Source: Amorphophallus konjac
Taxonomy: Eukaryota; Streptophyta; Magnoliopsida; Alismatales; Araceae
NCBI GenBank assembly: GCA_022559845.1
Contig: CM040120.1
Span: 170,482,334 to 170,546,333 of the forward strand
Length of the DNA: 64,000 nucleotides
Direction of reading: 5' to 3'
The translations under genes and the position numbers were made by a program. Below, piece after piece: positions 55,223 through 64,000 of this stretch (positions are counted from its first letter, which is position 1; every line of letters begins with the position of its first letter). The notes under the pieces are model-generated. The model ran no database searches. It was not told the origin of the DNA and worked only from the letters and a program-made list of their open reading frames with translations.

Positions 55223-57202
55223 ATGACTCGTTCAGAAGCAGTTGCATCTCATCTTGTAGAAGGTACTCTTATGATTTATGGTAATGCAGCACGTGTTTTA
55301 TTTGACTCATGTGCTTCTCACTCATTTATTTCTGAAGATTTTGTTGCTTATATTGAGGAGCCGATATCGGAGATGTCTTGTGAGTTAGTTGTTGAATTGC
55401 CTTCTGGGGAGTTCATGTTTACTCCTTTTTGTCTTGATGAGACTCCTATAGTGAGTGGAAATCAGCAGTTGCCAGCTAGGTTATATGCATTGAAGCTGGT
55501 AGACTATGATATTATTCTGGGCATGGATTGGTTAGAGGGTTATGGAGCCGTGGTTGATTGTAAATCGAAGAAAGTTTATTTTCAGCCATCTGGGAAAGTG
55601 GCATTCTATTTTCAAGGTATTCGATCTTGTTCTCCCCGCTTGCTTATTTCTGCTATTCGAGCCTGTAGATTACTTAATGCAGGTTCTCAGGGATTCTTTA
55701 CTTCCGTGGTTGCTGTTGAGGCACCACAGCGAGAGATAAGTGATATTCATGTGATTTGTGAATTTCCTGATGTGTTTTCTGATGAGTTGCCAGGCTTACC
55801 TCCACAGCGAGAAATTGAGATGGTGATTGAACTAATTCCAGGTACGGCACCTTTATCAAAGGCACCTTACCGTATGGCTCCTGCAGAATTGAAAGAATTG
55901 AGAGCACAGTTGCTAGAATTGCTGAAAAAGGGCTATATCTGTCCTAGTTTTTCTCCATGGGGTGCTCATGTATTATTTGTGAAGAAGAAAGATGGAAGCC
56001 TGAGACTATGTATTGATTACAGGTAATTAAATGAAGTGACTATCAAGAATAAATATCATTTGCCCAGGATTGATGATTTATTTGACCAACTTCAGTTGGC
56101 GAGTGTCTTTTCACGGATTGATCTTCGATCTGGTTATTGCCAATTGAGGATTAGGGAATCTGATGTGGAGAAGACTGCCTTTAGTACGAGGTATGGTCAT
56201 TATGAATTTTTGGTTATGCCATTTGGGTTAACCAATGCTCCAGCAGCATTTATGGACCTAATGCATTGTGTGTTTCGTCCATATTTGGACCAATTTGTGG
56301 TGATCTTTGTAGATGACATTTTTGTCTATTTTGCTTCTGAGGAAGAACATGTTCAACATCTTAGGGTGCTAATGCAGACTCCGAGAGATCACGAGCTCTA
56401 TAGAAAATTCAGCAAATGCTAGTTTTGGCTTCGGGAAGTTCATTTTCTAGGCCATGTGATTTCTGGCGATAGAGTTGCAAATGATCCTGTTAAAATTGAA
56501 GTTGTTCTTCAATGGCAGAGCCCTAAGACTATGACAGAGATTAGGAGCTTTCTGGATCTTGCTGGGTATTATAGAATATTCATTCAAGATTTTTCACAGA
56601 TTATCGTGCCAATGACTCAGTTGACTCGTAAGGATGTGCCATTTGTGTGGTCGGATAAGTTTGAACAGAGCTTCAATGAGTTGAAAAGGCTGCTCACCAC
56701 TTCTCCAGTGCTTGTTTTACCTTCTTGCTTAGGTGGATTCGTTGTGTGTACGGATACTTCTCGAGTAGGTTTGGGTGCAGTGTTTATGCAATACGATAAG
56801 GTCATAGCTTATACATCCCCGCAATTAGAACAATAGGAAGAAAATTATCCCACTCATGATTTAGAGTTGGCGGCGGTGATTTTTGCATTGAAAATCTGGA
56901 GACACTACTTGTATGGTGAGAAATTTGAGATCTTCACGGATCATCAAAGTTTGAAATATGTGTTTTCTCAAAAGGATTTGAATCTTCGTCAGCGTAGATG
57001 GATGGAGTATATGAAAGATTATGATTTTACTCTGTCTTATCAACTTGGCAAGATGAATGTAGTGGCTGATGCACTGAGCAGAAGAATGCAAATCAGTCAT
57101 TTGTTGATACGAGAATGGAAGTTGTGGGAACAGTTTCCTTGTGAGACGTTCAGATTGAAAATTCCATGTGATCCGATGGTAACTACTTTTGCTAGTCTGT
57201 GA
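55223..57202 (+). pseudogene. Tekay-like protease, RT and RNase H, one frame with three stops
   Basis: Protease: [19 protein letters not shown] then ASHSFIS; the catalytic Asp stays but the Gly of D-S/T-G is Cys, which should inactivate it. Then [24 protein letters not shown] text and [73 protein letters not shown] and catalytic FVDDI (about 56308). RNase [41 protein letters not shown] and [20 protein letters not shown]. Stops at 56024, 56420 and 56834 are all single-base changes from expected codons; the frame is lost at 57202. Confidence 0.93.
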
Positions 57203-58620
57203 TGACTCCAGCTATTTACCAGTAGATCAGGGAGGCACAGCAAGCAGATTCTGAGTTGTCTCGCATTGTGTTAATGCCAGATGTGGAGTTTGGTGATGAT
57301 TCAGTGGTTAGATTCAGAGGTAGACTTTATGTTCCAGCTGATGAATTATTGAGGAATGCTATTTTGCATGAGGCGCATGGATCTCGTTATGTTATTCATC
57401 CTGGCACCATGAAAATGTATCATAATGTGAAAAGGCAATTTTGGTGGCCAGGAATGAAAAGGGATGTAGCTGATTTTGTGTCTATGTGTTTGACATGTCA
57501 ATAAGTCAAAGTTGAGCACCAAAGGCCTGGAGGAATGCTTCAACCCTTGGACATTCCAATGTGGAAATGGGATCATGTCACTACCGATTTTATTGTGGGT
57601 GTACCCCACACTTCGCAAGGCTATGATGGTATTTGGCTGTTAGTTGATCATTTAACTAAGACAACGAGATTGTTTTCGATTAAAGTGACGTGGAATGTTC
57701 AGAAATTGGCTGAGCTTTATGTTGTGAAGATTGTGCCATTGCATGGAATTCCAATATCCATTATGTCAGATCGTGACCCGCGTTTTACTTCTGGCTTTTG
57801 GCTGAGTTTTCAAAAGGCGTTGGGTACGGAATTGGCATTTAGTTCAGCGTATCATCCCCAGTCTGATGGTCAGTCCGAGAGGACTATTCAGACATTAGAA
57901 GATATGCTGCGATCGTGTTGTCTAGATTGGCAGGGTTCGTGGAGTCAACACTTGCCATTGGTGGAATTCTCTTATAATAATAGTTATCATTCCAGTATTG
58001 ATATGGCATCATATGAAGCTTTGTATGGACATGCTTGTCGTACACCGTTGGACTGGTTTGAGACTGGTAACCGACTGTTGATAGGACCGGATACGATTCA
58101 GCAGTGTGTTGATGTGGTACGTCTGATCAGGCAGAAGATGATGTTAGTTCAAAGTCGACAGAAAAGTTATGCAGATCAGCATAGAAGACCATTGCAGTTT
58201 GAACCTGGAGATTCTATTTTTGTAAAAATATCTTCAATGGAAGGCGCGATGAGATTTGGGAAGTGTGGAAAGCTTAGTCCGCTATATATTGGTCCGTTTT
58301 CTATCTTGAAACATGTGGGCCAAGTCGCTTATCGACTTCAGTTGCCATCGGTGATGCAAGCAATCCATGATGTGTTTCATGTTTCTCAATTAAGAAAGTA
58401 TGTTCCTGATGCATCTCATGTATTAGATGATTTAATGTGGCTTGAAGTGATAGCGGATCTATCCACGCCAGAGTATCCGATACGGATTGACGATCGTCGT
58501 GAACAACGACTAAGAAATAAGGTAATCCCTCTGGTAAAGGTAGTATGACAGTGTCACTCGGGTAATGAGGCTACTTGGGAACGTGAGGACGATATGTGTT
58601 AGCAGTTTCCCTTTTTATTC
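57203..58620 (+). pseudogene. Tekay-like integrase with chromodomain
   Basis: Zinc-binding end: HEAHGSRYVIHPGTMKMYHN and MKRDVADFVSMCLTC, then a TAA at 57502. Core: VTTDFIVGVPHTSQGYDGIW, SIMSDRDPRFTSGFW and AYHPQSDGQSERTIQTLEDM hold the D, D and E residues. C-terminal text: GKCGKLSPLYIGPFSILKHV and IHDVFHVSQLRKYVPDASHV. The chromodomain follows (RLRNKVIPLVKVV, then EATWEREDDM) but a TGA at 58546, where Trp is expected, cuts it. The reading frame differs from that of RT. Confidence 0.92.
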
Positions 58621-58703
58621 AAGTAAGGTATATCTTCCTTCAGTTCACTCCTTGTGCTTCCTTTTAAATTTTGAGGATGAAATTTCTTTTAGAAGGGAGG
58701 GAC

Positions 58704-58756
58704 TGTAAGACCCGATAGTTAACGGATTAATACCGGTATCGAAATATAAAAAGATT
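58704..58756 (+). repeat. first 53 bp of the 3' LTR of the second Tekay-like element
   Basis: TGTAAGACCCGATAGTTAAC after the polypurine tract AGAAGGGAGGGAC (58691-58703). It matches the start of the 5' LTR and is then cut by Tat-C. AGATT (58752-58756) is the expected left target duplication of Tat-C. Confidence 0.88.
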
Positions 58757-59535
58757 TGAAGGGGCGTGATCTCGCACGGCTCCTGAGCGGGGTAGATGAT
58801 AACCGAACAGTGAACTGTAGAGAAATGGAACGGATCAGGGGGCTCAGGGGAGGTTCCCTGGGGGAAACCCTCCGATGCTTAAGTCAGTAGAGCAATGGAG
58901 GAAGATAGGGAGGGAGGTAGAAAGAGGTGCACGAGATCCCCCTACACCAAGGTGGTGAAGTGGTTCCTGCTCAGGGAATTTTAGGCGTGTATTGCCCTTA
59001 CCTTTCACTGGATGGAGTCCCGGGTTTATATAGTGTGCTCGCCTCATGAGTCCCGTAAGCTGAGGAGTTTCAGGCGGGAGTTACGTCCTCATCGTGGGGT
59101 CTTTACGTCCTCATCGTGAGATCTTTATAGCCTTGAGGGATCATGGGTCCCTTATCCTCATAAACTTCTGCTCATAAAGGGCTCTCAACGGCAGCGTGGA
59201 TAGGCAATCGTCGGTCGAGCCGAGCATAAAAGGTGCCAACCCTGTCCGGGCAATAGGCATAGCTCGGATGAAGATAGGTCGGAGTGGGCGCTGAGCGCTT
59301 GTCTCTATCCCGATGAGGGGATAACTCAGGCATGGGTCTTCCTCCGTTCTGACCGACGCTCGGGCCTTCCGAGCCTAAGGGCCGCCGAGGAAGGATTTGA
59401 TCCCGAGTAACCTTATTGAGCTTTTTAGCCTAAGTGGGCCCTGTGGGGCTGTCACTTGGATGAGCTGGGCCTTGTTTGATCCTGATGGACCTAGTTTGGC
59501 TACTCTTAGATGGGCTACAGAAATCCCCCTCTCCA
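58757..59535 (-). repeat. 3' LTR of Tat-C
   Basis: 779 bp. On the minus strand it starts TGGAGAGGGGGATTTC and ends with text matching the Tat-B end. Plus strand TGAAGGGGCGTGATCTCGCA equals the reverse of the Tat-B end with few changes. Minus-strand TATA box CACTATATAAACCC at about 59025-59036. Confidence 0.92.
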
Positions 59536-59554
59536 CTTGTCCCCCTCCTACTCC
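59536..59554 (-). other. polypurine tract of Tat-C
   Basis: Minus strand GGAGTAGGAGGGGGACAAG, identical to Tat-B. Confidence 0.93.
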
Positions 59555-61329
59555 TGAACTTTAGTTAGCTCAGAAAAGTAGATGTTTAGGGTTTTGGACC
59601 AGCGTCGGTGTTAGGAAGCCACGTGTCGTGGTCACCTGGGCCCGTAATAATGATGATCCTGACGGATTTGAACTGAAAGGGCCCCCTTTTCTCGGAGGTC
59701 GAAATGACACGCCGCCTTCCGCGTGGGGATATAGGCGTTGGGCGCTTGTTGTCATTCCAGACTCCCTCCATCCTTAGGGTTTTGGCTCTCCTCCGTTCTT
59801 GCTTTTGGGCTCTTCGATGCGTCGTGAGGACACGACGGAAGAGCAGAGGCTTGCAGCGGTGTTCATGGAGTTGGCGGAGATAACCGTGGAGGCAGTTCGG
59901 CGGCTTCCTCTTCCCCAGGAATATTCGGCGTCCCGAGATCGCCATTCCTCAAACTCTTCTCCGGATTCCATGGTGGACCAGCGTTCGGATGCTGAGGAGT
60001 GGGAGGACGAGCCAGTGATGAAGGCGTCGGTTCCAAACTACAGTGAACTAGGGGAGGCGGATGTGAGAAGGCTGGAGCACCAATATCGCCTGCCCCACAA
60101 GTTCTGCTTTGCCGCGGCCTCTCCACATGAGACGAGCTTGGACTCTCGTACAGGCCATAACTGTACTTTCCTTCTGTCATGGAAGGGTGGGTTCCACCTT
60201 CCCTTCGAACCTTTCGTTCTTCAGCTTCTCAATTTTTTCCTATTGGTGCCCATTCAGTTGGTAGCCAATTCTTATCTTCTTCTTTCTACCTTCCGCATTC
60301 TTTGCCGCCAGTGTGGAGCTCCTCCTTCCTTGGACCTCTTTCACTATTTCTTTGAATTGAAAGCACATCCTTTGGCCGAGAAGGGTTTCTATTTCATCCA
60401 GGCGAGGCGGAATAGGAGCTGTATCTCCTTGGCTGCGAAGGACTCTTCGCATAAGGGGTGAAAAACTTAATTCTTCTGGGTGGGGATTTATTCGGTGGAG
60501 GAATCCTGGAGGTGTCCAGTAATCCCCAATTTCCACCCGAATATCCCTCCCAGGCAGGATGAGTTCCCTCCACATGTGAAGAAATATGCGGCTATCTTGC
60601 TGAAGCACCGCCAATCCACATAAGAGCTGGTTACTCCAGAGAATATCGAGCGGTGTCTTCTTACGCGGCCGCATCCGTCGGGTTCAGGTGCCACAAACTA
60701 GGTTCTCCTTTGGATGTTGAGATCATTTTTATTTTTCTGAATATGTCTTCCTTTTCGTGCAGACACCAGGCGGCAGGCTTTGGAGGAGGCCGCAGAGGTG
60801 ATCAAGCTTGGCGATAACTTGGCTGCTGATGAATCGGCTGCTCCCACGGGTCGCTCCCGAGCTAGAGATAAGGGCAAGGGGGCGGCCCAGGGTGAATCCT
60901 CCAAGCCGCGGGGGTCCAAGTGTAAGGATCCCATGGAAGGCATGATATGGGCCACCGCGAAGGCCAGGAAGCATGCCAAGAAGGCCGGGGTCGTACTCGC
61001 AGTCGAAGGTGACCTTGCCGCGGCTCGCCCCTCCGCCGAGCATGATGGGGCCGACCCTACCGGGCGAGCTCTCCCACCCGCCGAGTAAGAGGGGGACGAG
61101 GAGGTTGGGGCTGCTCCTGCGGTCGGCGATGATGCTGGCTCGGCTCCTCCTTCGGCCGGAGCCGAGGGGACTGGGGCTGCTCCTGCGACTGGCAATGGTG
61201 CTGGCTCGGCTCTCCCCTCGGTAGGAGCCGAGGGGGCCGTAGACGAGGTGGGGGATGCTGGGGCCGCGGCCGAGGTTGGCGTTTCAGGTGGTGGTGCAGG
61301 TGCCGAGCCGGTCCAGGTTGGGGGGTGTG

Positions 61330-62770
61330 GAACGCACTGAAATTTCGTGGGATGAGAATATCAGGGTATCGATGGTCTTTTTATCGGTTTATCTAGTGCG
61401 AGGGCGTGCCAGTCACCTAGGTGACAATGTGTTCGGGCTTCAAGACTGGAGTGGTCCGAAGCCCGGGGTGCGCTCCATCTGACTGATCAGATGATTGTGG
61501 ATATCGGGTCGGGACTGGAGACCCGCTGCGCCATAAAGGGCGCGACGTTAATTACATCCCCTCGGAGAGGGGAAGACCTCTGATTAATCGCCAAGAAAAG
61601 GGGTCAAATGACCTAAAGATCATTTTTCATTAAAGCATGCGAGTTGGGTTGACATGATTTAAACCCTCCGCATCGGTATGCAAAACGGTGTTCAAAACCA
61701 TACAAATATTTGCTGCGAGTGCGGCAAATTTAATGCAAGTGCGGGATTAGATCTTGGTATATATATATATCAGTCACTAAGGACCATCCAATATCCGATC
61801 GAGAGTCCGTATTCGAAGCATCGAAGGAAACAACAAAGACATTCGGATATCTACCGTAGGTACGGCACGTTTCATGTGGGTGCGGGATCGGATCCCGGAA
61901 GAAATGGGTCAAGCTGATGAACTATCGGCCCGAGAGGTGCACGGATCATGACCATGTCGGGGATCCCGAGGTCCATGTCCGATACCACGGGGCATCATTA
62001 CACAGTCCGGGGGAGAGGGTTGTTAAGTGTAAGGCCCGAAACTCGACAACGTGCCCCCTCGCACGCGGATCGACCTGCGCGGTCAGGTCGCAGCGCCCCT
62101 TGCGGGGGTTTTCGGGGGCAGCGCCCCCGAAACAAAATTTGGATTATAGTAGAGGGGAGACTTTCGATTAGTTTTACTCATTAGCTTTAATTCTTTTCTA
62201 TCATTTGATTAATCATTTTTTTTTTAGGCATGCCGGTGCAATAGGCATAAGAAGGGGGGGGGGCGCGCCGGATAAGGGGCGCCGTTTTAAGACGTAAGTG
62301 GAGATGGAGGGGGGGTGCGCCGAATAAGGGGCGCCGTTTTAAGGGGGGCGCGTGCCGTTTTAAAGCCCCCTCGTGCCGTTTTAAGCACTAAACGGATTCT
62401 TCTCGAAGTCGCGGCCATTTTACGTGAATGTCGACATTCCCGGAAGGTTCCGGTTGCTATGTATGACCTCTACAATGTTCCATTCGCCGCCTTTGGGGCC
62501 CGGTCCCAGACTCTGCGTGACTTTCGGTGCACGTCGGGCTATGTCAGAGTCCCCGACTCTTCTTTGATTCAGCTCTCGGCACGGCCGGCTGTAGAGTTGT
62601 GGCCATATCTTCCGCCCGGGGGGCTCCCTCATCGGCTAGCGGACCACCAAGTGAGTCCTCATCCTGATCGGGGAGGCATGAGGTTTATTTGGTATTTTCA
62701 TCTTCGGCTTGCTCTCGAGTGTCGAGACGTGCATGCCGTATGATCATCATCGACATTTTTCGACGTCCAC
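61330..62770. other. unexplained segment inserted in aORF-C
   Basis: The aORF-B protein has no counterpart for this stretch. It holds a hairpin, a G-rich run and four GCCGTTTTAA words also seen in the 3' region of the Ogre-like element. The ORF 62315-62743 shows no domain. No clear terminal repeats or target duplication could be defined; TGTGGAACGCAC at 61327 is a possible left end. Confidence 0.5.
62110..62132. other. perfect 9-bp hairpin
   Basis: TTTCGGGGG and CCCCCGAAA around a five-base loop CAGCG, followed by A-rich then T-rich sequence. It lies within the unexplained segment. Confidence 0.7.
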
Positions 62771-64000
62771 AGGGGGCCGCAAGAAAATCCGACCGAGGCA
62801 CGAGAGGCGACCGAGGCCGTGGCTTGGTCGGAGCCACTCGGTGGGGCGTCGGTCGATGGGGGGTTCTCTATTCCGGCGCCCTTGGAGAGGCTTGGTATCC
62901 CAGACCTCTGCACTAGGTATGCCGCGGTATAGCCACGAAGGTGAGGGGGGGAGGTAGGCAATACTCTCCGTCCGCGGCCCTTGCGGGGGTTATGGAGGGC
63001 GGCCTGGTCCTGGCCCAGATGGGGGCCACTCTAGCAGAATCGTACGCTCGATCGGAGTCGGAGTGAGCGAACCTAGCCTGGACCCTTGGTGGGTCTGACA
63101 GGAGGTTGGCTCGGCTTGCCGAGGAGCGTGATGGGCTTCAGCAGGAGCTTTCCTCAGTCAAGGAGCTGGTGCGGTCGAGCCAGGTGGAGACCCGGGCACT
63201 AACCGAGTAGCTAGCTAAGGCCCGCGGATCGCTCGAGAGGAAGAATAGGCTTCTTGAAGAGGAGCGCCTTGCACATGTTGAGTTGGATGGCCGGTGGGAG
63301 ACCGAACGTGCGGAGCTGGTGGACCGAGCGGAGGAAGCCAAGTGCCTTCGGCGGGAGGCTGAGGCTGATTGGGCCGAGGCGGAGAAGCAGGCGGCGGAGG
63401 CCGAAAAGCGGATGGCTGAGGCCGAGCGGAAGTTAGCCGAGGCAGAGCGGGAGAAGGCCGAGCCCACTGGTAGGGTGCGATCGGCCGGGGCGGAGGCTCT
63501 TGAGTAGTACAAAAGCTCAGAGGCCTATCGAGTTGACCTTAAGGAGGCTGCCCTTCCCTACTACGAGTCAGCACTTCGCCGGGGCATCCGCAAGGGGTTC
63601 AAGCAAGGCTACGATCGGGCCGTCTCTTATGCCGAGGAGCAGGCGTCCGGGATAGTTGACTTTCCATCCGGGCAATGCTATGACTCAGACTTGTCATCCT
63701 TGAGTTCCTCTGCTTCGACGCCGAATGAAGAGGATCACGGGGGCTCTTCGTCCGAGGGGTCGCCAACTTCGGATGCCTCGGGAGGGCACGCAACCGAGGA
63801 AGTTCCCATGCCGGTGGGGTCAGTGCCAGGGTCGACCGTCGCCGAGGGTGCCGGGGGAAGACCGTTTGAGCCCTCCACTTCCGAGCTTCAAGGTGGGCCG
63901 GAGGCCTGATGTATCTGCTTTGCTTCCTATTTTTGTATGTCTTTTTCCTTTTGAAGAAAAAACTTTCTCCTTTGTGTAGAAAAATAGACAAGGTAATAGC

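Larger units (their letters stand above)
59817..63909 (+). pseudogene. Tat antisense ORF (aORF-C), fullest copy but interrupted
   Basis: ATG at 59817 (MRREDTTEEQRLAAVFMELA). The domain runs further than in aORF-B: FHLPFEPFVLQLLNFFLLVP, STFRILCRQCGAPPSLDLFH, FFELKAHPLAEKGFYFIQ (59817-60461). Decayed text continues to a possible acceptor CTTTTCGTGCAG at 60762, then AAEVIKLGDNLAADESAAPT and a lysine-rich region (60780-61088), equal to the aORF-B section after its deletion. An unrelated segment (about 61330-62770) follows, after which PLERLGIPDLC and, at 63283, a long Glu/Ala-rich coiled coil resume. The end AYRVDLKEAALPYYESALRR and acidic tail to GGPEA stop at 63909, exactly as in aORF-B. Comparing the three copies gives the best view of this protein; its role is unknown. 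Confidence 0.75.
44296..64000 (+). mobile_element. second Tekay-like chromovirus, interrupted and right-truncated by window
   Basis: 5' LTR from 44296, initiator-Met primer site at 53883, gag, protease, RT, RNase H, integrase and chromodomain to about 58620, polypurine tract, and the first 53 bp of the 3' LTR. The 5' LTR holds a complete minus-strand element and the 3' LTR is cut by Tat-C. Start is defined by matching TTAAGACCCAGTAGTTAAC (44297) with GTAAGACCCGATAGTTAAC (58705). Without insertions the 5' LTR is about 2.28 kb and the element about 9 kb or more. It differs from the minus-strand Tekay-like family in LTR and protein. Confidence 0.88.
58757..64000 (-). mobile_element. Tat-lineage Ty3-gypsy element C, partial
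   Basis: Inverse orientation to Tat-B. 3' LTR, a polypurine tract identical to that of Tat-B, then the antisense ORF reading on the plus strand. gag-pol and the 5' LTR should lie beyond 64000. The LTR and antisense leader resemble Tat-B more than Tat-A, so B and C are of one family or close sister families. Confidence 0.9.

Noticed and set aside
62315..62743. 142-residue ORF in the unexplained segment
   Set aside because: Starts in the repeated GCCGTTTTAA region and has no recognisable motif.

Overview
This window is a stack of nested LTR retrotransposons from a flowering-plant nuclear genome; I found no host gene, tRNA, rRNA or CRISPR array. The evidence for a plant is the lineage set: Ty1-copia of SIRE type with an extra env-like ORF, Ty3-gypsy chromoviruses with long LTRs, chromodomains and initiator-Met primer sites, Tat elements with an antisense ORF upstream of the 3' LTR, and an Ogre-like gypsy element with tandem-repeat-rich 3' regions. 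The species cannot be told from the sequence.

Layout. 1-4809: 3' part of a SIRE-type copia element (+). It sits in a minisatellite (4811-5403) at the left edge of a 5'-truncated Tat element, Tat-A (antisense ORF 7010-9884, 3' LTR from 10334). 11240-14993: an orphan Tekay-like LTR. 14994-15740 and 37257-44295: two pieces of one Ogre-like gypsy element (+). They are split by a complete Tekay-like chromovirus (-), 15741-37251, TSD GGCAG. That element is itself split inside its protease region by a complete young Tat element, Tat-B (+), 22018-32631, TSD CCTTT. The 3' LTR of the Ogre-like element is cut at 44295 by a second Tekay-like chromovirus (+), 44296 to beyond the window. The 5' LTR of this second element carries a complete non-autonomous chromovirus (-), 45856-53155, TSD GTTAT. 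Its 3' LTR is cut after 53 bp by a third Tat element, Tat-C (-), 58757 to the window end.

Nearly all coding regions are decayed by nonsense codons, frameshifts and deletions. The best preserved is the Tat-B gag-pol, one reading frame over 5.4 kb with four stops. Each autonomous element encodes or once encoded gag, protease, RT, RNase H and integrase; the Tat elements add an antisense protein of unknown role; the non-autonomous chromovirus keeps only gag and the integrase tail with chromodomain, joined by unfamiliar sequence.

Most interesting signal: the LTRs of both dissimilar Tekay-like families carry arrays of a 24-bp dyad (five-base half-sites around CG, exactly 14 bp between them, neighbours usually 31-33 bp apart). 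The copia LTR carries a different array of paired GGTCGACC palindromes 21-22 bp apart. These fixed-spacing arrays look like binding sites or RNA hairpins and are not explained by the usual LTR anatomy.
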